Assembly: GCF_001580995.1 (NCBI RefSeq)
Contig: NZ_LHZU01000144.1
Coordinates: 54,631-118,630 of the forward strand
Source: Acetobacter senegalensis
GTDB taxonomy: Bacteria > Pseudomonadota > Alphaproteobacteria > Acetobacterales > Acetobacteraceae
Direction: 5' to 3'
Length of the DNA: 64,000 bases
Of the stretch, positions 29,504-36,581 are shown one piece after another. Position 1 is the stretch's first letter; each line of letters opens with the position of its first letter. The position numbers were made by a program, and so were the translations under genes. Under the pieces are notes generated by a model. That model ran no database searches. It saw only the letters and a list, made by a program, of their open reading frames with translations, and was not told the origin of the DNA.

Positions 29504-29800
29504 TTAATATCCCACATAAGAAATGGCGTGCAGACCAAGTGCGGCAAAGCCAAACACAAACACCATGGCGCCCACCATCTGAACAATTTCTTTCATACTA
29601 ATATCATACTCCTTCACTGGTGCGGCCTGAACAGGTGCTGGCGTTACCGGGATAACGGGATCAGCCATCTCGGCTGAGGTTTCAGCCGTTACCGTGTTCC
29701 GTGTTTCTTCCACCGCTGCGTCATGTGCGTTCAATTTCTGTTGCGACGTGAAGGGCTGCATGGGGACGGGTGCATCATGAGATGACTCTGTTCCTGTCAT
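29504..29800 (-). CDS. Small single-pass membrane protein, unknown
   Basis: I do not recognise this 98-residue protein. It has a polar, Thr/Ala/Pro-rich N-terminal two thirds and one strongly hydrophobic segment (about 72-95, MVGAMVFVFGFAALGLHAISYVG) at the C-terminus, so it is probably tail-anchored or a single-pass inner-membrane protein. The ATG has AAAGGG about 8 bases upstream. It diverges from a secreted protein gene; the shared 180-base gap should hold both promoters. Confidence 0.65.
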   Translation of the reverse strand: MTGTESSHDAPVPMQPFTSQQKLNAHDAAVEETRNTVTAETSAEMADPVIPVTPAPVQAAPVKEYDISMKEIVQMVGAMVFVFGFAALGLHAISYVGY

Positions 29801-29980
29801 GGCAAAACCCTTTCATTTTTTGCAATACAGACTTGTAATACACACTGATCTGGTGATCAATCGCCCCTCCGTCAAGAGGCGCTTGCCAAATAGTGAGCAC
29901 CGGCTTCCCGCTGCAAAGGGATGGACGAACCGCCATTGGGCAGGCACATGAAAGGGACCATTCTTTTCGGAGAACCTGCC

Positions 29981-30397
29981 ATGAAACGCCTGTCTGCCCT
30001 GTCTTTTGCCTGTGTGGCTGCACTGGGCACCAGCTTCGCCCTGCCTGCCACGGCCCATGCGGGGGATGCCCCTCCGCCTCTGGCGGACGCCCATACGCAA
30101 TACCCCACCAGCCTGTTTGAAGGGCAGTGGGCCATCATGGCCATGAGTCCCGTGACCGTAGCAGCCAACAAGGCGCTCGGCCCCGCAGCGCGCCTTTTGG
30201 TGACACTTCCAGACTCCCTGAAGAAAATTGTCGGGCAGGACCGCTTCTCACTCTCCCGTCAGTCCGGCACCTCCTGGAAAGGCACCTCGGGGGACGCAAC
30301 GCTCACCTTTTCCCTGATTTCTGAAAACAGCGCCCAGATTCACATAACGGGCAAGGATAATCACAAGCTGGATCTGCCGCTCTACCGCGACAACTGA
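29981..30397 (+). CDS. Secreted protein of unknown function
   Basis: This 138-residue product is not recognised. A clear Sec signal (about 1-28, KRLSALSFACVAALGTSFALPATAHA) is followed by a small periplasmic domain of about 110 residues. The segment FEGQWAIMAMSPVTVAANKALGPAARLLVTLP and the closing KLDLPLYRDN suggest a compact beta-rich fold. ATG at 29981 has GGAGAA in front; the longer frame from 29921 would put a polar stretch before the signal. A strong terminator follows, so it is transcribed alone. Confidence 0.7.
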   Translation: MKRLSALSFACVAALGTSFALPATAHAGDAPPPLADAHTQYPTSLFEGQWAIMAMSPVTVAANKALGPAARLLVTLPDSLKKIVGQDRFSLSRQSGTSWKGTSGDATLTFSLISENSAQIHITGKDNHKLDLPLYRDN

Positions 30398-30423
30398 TTG
30401 AAAACAGCCTCCTCAACAAAAAC

Positions 30424-30456
30424 GGCTCCCGTCCATACAGGAGGGAGCCATTTTTT
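30424..30456 (+). terminator. Intrinsic terminator after the secreted protein gene
   Basis: GGCTCCC (30424-30430) pairs with GGGAGCC (30443-30449), followed by A and six T on the plus strand, 26 bases after the stop codon. Confidence 0.85.
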
Positions 30457-30539
30457 GCTGAGTCTTGAAGGGTTTTTGCAGGATCTGGCGGCTTTGACTT
30501 TAAACCCGCCTGCAGGACCTCTCAAAAAAACCCGTCGTT

Positions 30540-31466
30540 TCAGGATGCCTCTTCAGGCGTCCAGTTTTTCAGAAACTCTTCCAATGCCGCATCAGCCTTG
30601 CCGATCTTGACCTGCAAGGTGACATACAGGTTTCCTGCCGGGCGAGACCCATGCGCCTGCACCCCTTTGCCGCGCAAACGCAGTTTGCTGCCGCTGTCAG
30701 ACCCCGCAGGCACGTTCATTTTTACGTCACCTGTTGGAGTCGGCACGGTAATGGAGCCACCCAACACCGCCGTTTTCAAATCCACCGGCAATGTCTCGTG
30801 CAGATCAAACCCATCCCGCGTGTAACGAGCATCCGGCAGCACCGTTATGGTGATCAGGGCGTCTCCTGCTGGCGCACCAGCCGCTCCGGCTTCGCCTTTC
30901 CCACGCAGACGCAGCATCTGCCCGTCTTCTATGCCGGGGGGGATTTTGACATCCAGCGTCGCCCCTTCCGGCAGCGTGATGCGGGATGTCCCCCCATTCA
31001 CGGCTTCCAGAAAGCTGACCTTGAGGGAATAGGACCGATCGGCACCCTTACGCGGGCCAGCACGGCGGGCCCGTGCGCCACCGCCAAACATCCCCCCGAA
31101 CAGATCGCTCAGATCTTCTTCCGAGAAACCGCCGCCCGGACCACCGGGACCGCCAGGGCCACCATAACGGAAGCCCCCCATGCCTTCCCCAAAATCACGA
31201 TAACCTGCGCCACCGCCATAGCCGGGATGCATACGCTCCTGCCCGGAGGCATCAATTTCACCCCGGTCAAATCTGGCGCGTTTTTCAGGGTCAGATAAAA
31301 GCTCGTTCGCCTGACCAATGGCCTTGAACTGCTCTTCCGCCTTTTTATCCCCGGGGTTCAGGTCGGGGTGGTATTTTTTGGCCAGATTCCGATACGCCTT
31401 GCGAATATCATCCTGACTGGCCGTTTTTGAGACGCCAAGCACCTCATACGGATCACGCGCACTCAT
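30540..31466 (-). CDS. DnaJ/CbpA-type co-chaperone without zinc finger
   Basis: The 308-residue protein has a J domain (about 5-68) with the HPD tripeptide in [18 protein letters not shown], a Gly-rich linker (about 80-130, repeated [11 protein letters not shown] and [10 protein letters not shown]) and two C-terminal substrate-binding domains (about 140-300). The four CxxCxGxG zinc repeats of DnaJ proper are absent, so it is a class II member like CbpA. Such proteins stimulate DnaK ATPase on selected clients. Its ATG overlaps the stop of a 56-residue ORF, so the two are coupled. It converges with the secreted protein gene. Confidence 0.9.
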   Translation of the reverse strand: MSARDPYEVLGVSKTASQDDIRKAYRNLAKKYHPDLNPGDKKAEEQFKAIGQANELLSDPEKRARFDRGEIDASGQERMHPGYGGGAGYRDFGEGMGGFRYGGPGGPGGPGGGFSEEDLSDLFGGMFGGGARARRAGPRKGADRSYSLKVSFLEAVNGGTSRITLPEGATLDVKIPPGIEDGQMLRLRGKGEAGAAGAPAGDALITITVLPDARYTRDGFDLHETLPVDLKTAVLGGSITVPTPTGDVKMNVPAGSDSGSKLRLRGKGVQAHGSRPAGNLYVTLQVKIGKADAALEEFLKNWTPEEAS

Positions 31467-31633
31467 GCCTTGTCTCCCTGTGCTGTATCAGAAGCCGGTG
31501 CGAAGTTGTCCGTATCAAGCAGACTGATCAGAAGAGCGATGGTCACATCCTGAGCAAACCCGGCTTTCTCTGCCTCCGCAACAAGAGCTTCTAGCCGAGG
31601 TTTCAGAAAAGCCTCCGCCGATAGCGTGTTCAT
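31463..31633 (-). CDS. Small 56-residue protein coupled to dnaJ-like gene
   Basis: An ATG at 31633 opens a 56-codon frame ending TGA at 31463-31465, overlapping the ATG of the DnaJ-like gene in an ATGA arrangement. The product (starting [20 protein letters not shown]) looks like an amphipathic helix up to residue 28, then [11 protein letters not shown], and a polar tail. It is not recognised. The protein-like composition and exact stop/start overlap support a real gene. Confidence 0.6.
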   Translation of the reverse strand: MNTLSAEAFLKPRLEALVAEAEKAGFAQDVTIALLISLLDTDNFAPASDTAQGDKA

Positions 31634-32034
31634 ATAGTCACGTTCTCCACATCTTCTTTGAAAGTGCGCCCTGTTTTTTGCGTACCTTCAATGGTTTCAA
31701 TATCTTGATAATAATAATGGGAACGGGCTCCCCCATGGTCAATGGACAAGGACGATCACCAGCCCCTCATCCCGCGTCGGCAGATACTCTCACCTTGCCT
31801 GCCAGAAATGCTCCACCTTTTCTGCCCATGCACAAGCCTGATGCGAAGGGAAACTGCTTTCGCCACCAGGCAGGAATTGTCGGGCAATGCCGTATCTGAA
31901 CAACAGACCATTCAGACATTTCCAAAGAACCAATAGCCTCTGGCCGTCATACTCACTATAAGCCGTAAGGAGACTGAACAGCTTTGACAGAAAAACCAAC
32001 CTGCCAAAGCGACTTTTTGAGTGGAGAACCGGTG
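31634..32034. other. Divergent intergenic region upstream of ubiK
   Basis: No supported gene. Short frames at 31678-31899 (plus) and 31790-31999 (minus, TTG start) have no ribosome site or recognisable domain. The region should contain the promoters of the minus-strand small ORF/dnaJ unit and of ubiK. Confidence 0.5.
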
Positions 32035-32325
32035 ATGACTGACAAACCGCGCTTTTTTGATGATCTGGCCGGCGTAGCCGGTGGCGCTTTTTCAGCCCTG
32101 ACCGGTGTGCGGGAAGAAATCAACGCCATTGTGCGCAGCCGCGTGGATGAAGTGCTCAGCAGCCTTCAGGTTGTACGCCGTGAAGAATTTGAAGTTGCGC
32201 GCGAACTCGCAGCGCAGGCCCGCATCGGGCAGGAAGAAGCCGAACGCCGCATTGCAGCCCTTGAAGCGCGTGTGGAAGCACTGGAGCACAAGGCTCACGG
32301 TACCCACACTCACCATCAGGCCTGA
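32035..32325 (+). CDS. ubiK: Ubiquinone biosynthesis accessory factor UbiK
   Basis: UbiK (formerly DUF526/BMFP) is a small coiled-coil protein that in E. coli assists aerobic ubiquinone synthesis together with UbiJ. The 96-residue product has FFDDLAGVAGGAFSALTGVREEINAIVRSRVDEVL followed by a coiled coil (about 45-85) with REEFEVARELAAQAR and AALEARVEALE, and a His-rich end. ATG at 32035 has GGAGAA in front. It precedes a YbjN-family gene, proC and a COQ9-family gene on the same strand. Confidence 0.87.
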   Translation: MTDKPRFFDDLAGVAGGAFSALTGVREEINAIVRSRVDEVLSSLQVVRREEFEVARELAAQARIGQEEAERRIAALEARVEALEHKAHGTHTHHQA

Positions 32326-32418
32326 ACCGTTCCGCTTTTTCCGGGAATGGCGAAAGCACGCTTTTGCCATTCGGCCAGAACATCTGCCCGCATCACCCCC
32401 CGCAGCTGAGAGTGAGCC

Positions 32419-32919
32419 ATGCCCGCGTTAAGCACTGATACCACCTTGTCCCCCGCCAACCCGCTTGATCTGATGGAACAGGTTATTGGCGGCCTGGGTT
32501 GGAACTTTGAACGCTGCAACCTGACAGAAATGGCCGTGGAAGCACCCGGAAAATGGTGTGACTACGGGTTGTTCTTCTCATGGTCGGCCGAACTGGGTGC
32601 CATTCATTTTACGTGTGCGTTTGATCTGAAGGCCCCCGCCCCGCAGCAACGCACCCTGTATGAACTGATCGGCATGGCCAATGAACGCATCTGGATCGGG
32701 CATTTCAGTCTGGATCAGGAAGACGGCGTCCTGCTGTTCCGCCACGCCCTGCTTCTGCGCGGCGCACACCTTTCTGTAGAGATGTTTGAAGACCTGATCG
32801 ACATCGCCCTGACAGAGTGTGAGCGTTTTTATCCCGCATTCCAGTTTTTCCTCTGGGGTGGGCAGAACCCGGCAGATGCGCTGGCAGCCGCCATGCTGGA
32901 TTGCGTGGGAGAAGCCTGA
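32419..32919 (+). CDS. YbjN domain-containing protein
   Basis: The 166-residue protein belongs to the YbjN family, whose fold resembles type III secretion chaperones; its biochemical role is unclear, and in enterobacteria it has been tied to stress and motility regulation. Visible features are NPLDLMEQVIGGLGWNFERC at the start and LYELIGMANERIWIGHFSLDQEDGVLLFRHALLL in the middle. The stop codon TGA overlaps the ATG of proC, so the two are coupled. Confidence 0.82.
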   Translation: MPALSTDTTLSPANPLDLMEQVIGGLGWNFERCNLTEMAVEAPGKWCDYGLFFSWSAELGAIHFTCAFDLKAPAPQQRTLYELIGMANERIWIGHFSLDQEDGVLLFRHALLLRGAHLSVEMFEDLIDIALTECERFYPAFQFFLWGGQNPADALAAAMLDCVGEA

Positions 32920-33740
32920 TGAACACCAGTTCTCTTCTGCCATCCGTACTGCTGGTTGGATGCGGCAAAATGGGCGGAGCGATGCTGGAAGGCTGGATTC
33001 GCCATGGGCTTGCTCCCTCTGTGGTCATGGATCGTCATGACCATACGCTGCCCGCGCCGCACCAGCATGCCCGCACACTGGCCGATATTCCGGCAGACTT
33101 CACGCCAGACATTATTATTCTGGCTGTAAAGCCACAGAAGGCCGATGAGGTTCTGGGTGAACTTGGGCAACGCTTCCCCACAACGCCCCTGCTATCCGTG
33201 ATGGCGGGACGGACTGTTGAAAATCTGGCACAACGCTTCAGCGAGGCCAACAGTGCAGCCAAGCCAACCATTATCCGCGCCATGCCCAATACACCCTGCG
33301 CTATTGGGGCAGGCATAAGCGGGCTCTACGCCGCTCCTACCGTAACAGATCAGCAAAAGCAGTATTGTGACCAGCTTTTGCAGGCTGTGGGAGAAACCGT
33401 ATGGGTGGAGCAGGAAGATCTGATCGATTCCGTAACCGCCGTCTCTGGCAGTGGGCCCGCCTATGTCTTTCTGCTGGCCGAACTGATGGAAAAAGCTGGC
33501 GTGGAGCAAGGGCTGCCTGCCGAGACCGCCAGAAAACTGGCGCGCCGGACGATATTCGGCGCGGGAGCCTTGATGGATCAGTCGCCGCTTGATGCGGCTG
33601 AACTCCGCACACGGGTCACCAGCCCCGGTGGCACCACGGCTGCAGCTTTGGCTGTTCTGATGGCCCCGGATGCCTGGCCTGCCACGGTTTCCGAAGCCAT
33701 ACAGGCTGCGGCACGCCGCGCCAAAGAACTTTCTTCCTGA
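32919..33740 (+). CDS. proC: Pyrroline-5-carboxylate reductase ProC
   Basis: ProC performs the last step of proline synthesis, reducing pyrroline-5-carboxylate with NAD(P)H. The 273-residue protein has the Rossmann motif VLLVGCGKMGGAMLEGW, IILAVKPQK, the family motif IRAMPNTPCAIGAGISGLY and the C-terminal SGSGPAYVFLLAELMEKAG plus VTSPGGTTAAAL. The start at 32919 overlaps the upstream stop. Confidence 0.96.
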   Translation: MNTSSLLPSVLLVGCGKMGGAMLEGWIRHGLAPSVVMDRHDHTLPAPHQHARTLADIPADFTPDIIILAVKPQKADEVLGELGQRFPTTPLLSVMAGRTVENLAQRFSEANSAAKPTIIRAMPNTPCAIGAGISGLYAAPTVTDQQKQYCDQLLQAVGETVWVEQEDLIDSVTAVSGSGPAYVFLLAELMEKAGVEQGLPAETARKLARRTIFGAGALMDQSPLDAAELRTRVTSPGGTTAAALAVLMAPDAWPATVSEAIQAAARRAKELSS

Positions 33741-33839
33741 CTTTTCTGACCGCTGGCCTTTTCTGCCCGCATACCATCATGGTGTTCGGACAGAATGGGC
33801 CACGCTCTGATCACTTTTTTCGCTAACAGGCCTTTCGCT

Positions 33840-34490
33840 ATGGATACAGATGATTTTGACACAGCCCTTCTTGCCGCCGCCATGGCGCAGGCAGAACAGG
33901 GTGGATGGTCTTCCGTTTCTCTTCTTGATGCCGCCCGCACGGCTGGGCTCTCCCTACCAGCCACACGGGAGCGTTTTCCGTTCCGGGCTTCTCTGCTTCT
34001 GCGTCTGGGCCGCATAGCCGATGATTCCGCACTGGCGGATGATACAGCCACCGGTAATGCACGCGAACGCCTGTTTGATCTGCTCATGCGCCGTCTGGAC
34101 GTGTTTCAACAATACCGGAACGGAATCAAGTCTGTACTCCGCGCCCTTCCGTTTGATCCGCCACTGGCTCTTCTCCTGGGAGGCGCCACACTGGAAAGCA
34201 TGCGCTGGATGGCCGATGCCGCTGGTATCAACACCACGGGGCTGGGCGGCCTTGTGCGTGTGAACATGGTGGTTGGCATATGGACCCATACGCTCCGCAC
34301 CTGGGAAAAGGACGACAGCGAAGATATGGGCAGCACCATGGCGGCGCTGGATCAGGCCCTGGACAAGGCAACCCGCTTCCGCCTTTTCCCTGCCGATACA
34401 GATGTCAACGCGGGCGGCCTGCCAGATCTGGATTTCGCTGAACCCGAACCGCCGCTCCCCCCCCACGCCGAAAATACGCTGCAAGAGTAA
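33840..34490 (+). CDS. COQ9 family protein
   Basis: COQ9 in mitochondria binds lipids and supports the COQ7 hydroxylase in ubiquinone synthesis; homologues are found in alphaproteobacteria. The 216-residue product has a TetR-like helical start (AQAEQGGWSSVSLLDAARTAGLSL) and the family region MRRLDVFQQYRNGIKSVLRALPFDPPLALLLG, ESMRWMADAAGI, followed by GIWTHTLRTWEKD. The C-terminus is acidic and proline-rich. ATG at 33840 is preferred; an ATG at 33795 in the same frame is also possible. Together with ubiK nearby it suggests a ubiquinone-support cluster. Confidence 0.82.
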   Translation: MDTDDFDTALLAAAMAQAEQGGWSSVSLLDAARTAGLSLPATRERFPFRASLLLRLGRIADDSALADDTATGNARERLFDLLMRRLDVFQQYRNGIKSVLRALPFDPPLALLLGGATLESMRWMADAAGINTTGLGGLVRVNMVVGIWTHTLRTWEKDDSEDMGSTMAALDQALDKATRFRLFPADTDVNAGGLPDLDFAEPEPPLPPHAENTLQE

Positions 34491-34560
34491 AAACAGCGCA
34501 TCCAGCCTCTTTACGAACCGTGCTGGTTGGTCTTAATAGAGGCCAACCGCATTTCTCTGG

Positions 34561-34635
34561 TGGGGCGTAGCCAAGCGGTAAGGCAGCGGATTTTGATTCC
34601 GCCATGCGGAGGTTCGAATCCTCCCGCCCCAGCCA
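34561..34635 (+). tRNA. tRNA-Gln (anticodon TTG)
   Basis: A complete cloverleaf: acceptor arm TGGGGCG/CGCCCCA, anticodon stem GCGGA/TCCGC with loop TTTTGAT (anticodon TTG), T arm GGAGG-TTCGAAT-CCTCC, discriminator G and an encoded CCA. It lies just before the AT-rich membrane-protein region. Confidence 0.95.
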
Positions 34636-34953
34636 TCTTTTCCTGTCACACTATATCTATCGCAAACGAATGCCTCATCACGGGCCCGAAGCGTCAGACC
34701 CGCTTGTTTTAGCCTCTTCACGATAGAAAATGTTTCCCTACCCAACTGAGGGGAACAGACAAGAAAGACCTCATCATCCCTTATTTGCGCGCCCTGCAGT
34801 GGGACACAGCGTGAGCGGCATGGCACCACAAACACGCCATTTCAACGTCACCGCTCACCGCAAAAATGAACCCTTAGCACTCAACGCGCCATCCTTTTAT
34901 GCCGCGTTTTTTATGTTCCTTTGCACGTAACAAAACATGCGTGGCGTGGCTTA
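34636..34953. other. Gap after tRNA-Gln with possible terminator at 34883-34912
   Basis: No gene is supported in this 318-base stretch. AACGCG (34883-34888) pairs with CGCGTT (34903-34908), with inner CAT/ATG pairs, and is followed by a T-run to 34912, so it may end plus-strand transcripts. No second copy of the tRNA 3' end was found nearby, so there is no evidence of an attachment-site duplication. Confidence 0.45.
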
Positions 34954-36396
34954 TCAGGGCCAATATCGAACGCTGAGACTGCTATAAAGTGTGAACACGC
35001 AGAATATCATGAAAATAAAGACCATGGCTTGCAGCGAGAAATCTATATTACTCTGAATTTTCAAAGTTTTTTCGCTTTTTACAATATTCTTATTGTTCAT
35101 ATATAGAATTTGTATCCCAACAGGAAGCAGTAGTATCAGTGGCAGGAAATAACGCCCCTGCACCCCTTCAATGTGATCGGCACCAACGGCGGTCCAGCTC
35201 AGATACAAGGCCAGAATAATACCGAAGACAGAACCGCAAAGAAGAGCAAGCACACCAGATGTAAAGACAATCTGTCTTGTCTGTATTTGTGGCGTCTGTG
35301 CACAAAACATTCCCAAAAATGAGAGAATCAGACAGACTTCAGCCACATGATAGAAAAGAGGGGGGAGAGAGGTATCAAGCCACCCCAAAACACCTATCGC
35401 TTCATGCAGCAAAGGCTTACAGTTTTCGATCCCAAAATGAACAAACATGTTGGCCATTTTCAACGGATTATCAAGAACGAACAGCATTTGATTATGAACA
35501 GAAACACCCCGCACAGCGATTGTTGTCATTGTCGGGTGTATGCCGATTACAAACCATATCAAAAAAATGCCTGTGCCCAGAAAAGAGGATAACAACGGCC
35601 ATACAATGCTTGCCCCTCTTCTTATAAGTAAAACCAAAGGAAGGAGCACAATAGGGGCATAAGGCACTTTTGCAGCCGCAATACACCCCAAAATAACACC
35701 AGCCAAGAGTATGAAACCGTGAGATGTCTTGTTATCTGGCCGTTTGAAACACTGGCCGATCAAAGCGCATGCAAGCGCACTGAAGGAAAGCAGGATGCCA
35801 TCCTGCGAGGCCGACGCCATGAGGCTGACACTCATGGGAAGACTAAGAATGACACAAAAAAATGGAGCCATCTGCCCTGCCAGAGCGATAGCAAACATCG
35901 CAATGGCTGTACACAAAAGGCCGTTTATGCCTCGGGCAATATACAAGCTTGTCAAAGGCCGGACACCCAGAGCATCCCCCAGCCAAATTCCCAAAACCAC
36001 TCCCCCGTAGGATGATGGAGGATAAAAAGCTGTATTGGGATACTCAACAAATTCGGTTTTGCCTGACCAGGGTGTCATATATGCTTGCGCCAGACCACCA
36101 AGATCAACTTTTTTAGCGGGATTGAATTTCAAATAATCAAATGACTGCGCCATGGGGAACAGGGGAGAAGGCAGCACACCACCACTTTGTGTTGCGCTAA
36201 GGCGCGTGCCAATCACCCCACCTTCCGCGATCTGAACAGCACGCATAAAATGGTTAAGTTCATCTGCCACCTGAAAGGGAGGCGTCAGCACAACACACTC
36301 CAACCCCGCTATCAGCATGAAAATTCCATAAATCCAATGTATGGGCAAAAGACTTCTCTTGATTTGAAGAGATCCAAGGCGCCATGTGAATTTCAT
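34954..36396 (-). CDS. DUF2142 polytopic membrane protein, probable GT-C-like glycosyltransferase
   Basis: The 480-residue protein has about 11-12 hydrophobic segments from residue 20 to the end. Family features include TPPFQVADELNHFMRAVQIAEGG after the first helix, YPPSSYGGVVLGIWLGDALG, ASASQDGILLSFSALACALIG and VQGRYFLPLILLLPVG, all typical of DUF2142 proteins encoded in surface polysaccharide regions. Acidic residues in the first loop (VADELNHF) are where GT-C enzymes keep their catalytic Asp/Glu. Codon use is more AT-rich than in the flanking housekeeping genes. ATG at 36396 has GGGA upstream. It is divergent from the YfhO-like gene. Confidence 0.75.
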   Translation of the reverse strand: MKFTWRLGSLQIKRSLLPIHWIYGIFMLIAGLECVVLTPPFQVADELNHFMRAVQIAEGGVIGTRLSATQSGGVLPSPLFPMAQSFDYLKFNPAKKVDLGGLAQAYMTPWSGKTEFVEYPNTAFYPPSSYGGVVLGIWLGDALGVRPLTSLYIARGINGLLCTAIAMFAIALAGQMAPFFCVILSLPMSVSLMASASQDGILLSFSALACALIGQCFKRPDNKTSHGFILLAGVILGCIAAAKVPYAPIVLLPLVLLIRRGASIVWPLLSSFLGTGIFLIWFVIGIHPTMTTIAVRGVSVHNQMLFVLDNPLKMANMFVHFGIENCKPLLHEAIGVLGWLDTSLPPLFYHVAEVCLILSFLGMFCAQTPQIQTRQIVFTSGVLALLCGSVFGIILALYLSWTAVGADHIEGVQGRYFLPLILLLPVGIQILYMNNKNIVKSEKTLKIQSNIDFSLQAMVFIFMIFCVFTLYSSLSVRYWP

Positions 36397-36581
36397 AGTC
36401 CCGCAATCCAAAAATTAAATTATACTTAGTAGCGGGGCAGGAAGATAACACCAACGCTTGCTTTAGGAAATCAAAAAGAAAACACTTTCTGATTTATTGA
36501 TTTTAAATCCCTTGCATTCTGCTATATTAAACAAATAACAAACTAGAAATACAACTTTTAATTGGATGAAAGTTTTATATC

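Noticed and set aside
29390..29520. Protein-like segment FQKLKPEFDSLLRGHRDKRV on the plus strand after the dioxygenase gene
   Set aside because: No start codon with a ribosome site opens this frame, a stop lies just before it, and it runs into the antisense of the small membrane protein. Could be a gene remnant, but there is not enough to support it.
31790..31999. 69-codon minus-strand frame upstream of ubiK
   Set aside because: TTG start without ribosome site and no recognisable domain; it lies in the presumed promoter region.
34561..34635. tRNA-Gln as a phage or island attachment site
   Set aside because: No integrase gene and no second copy of the tRNA 3' end were seen in the following 12 kb, so insertion at the tRNA is not demonstrated.
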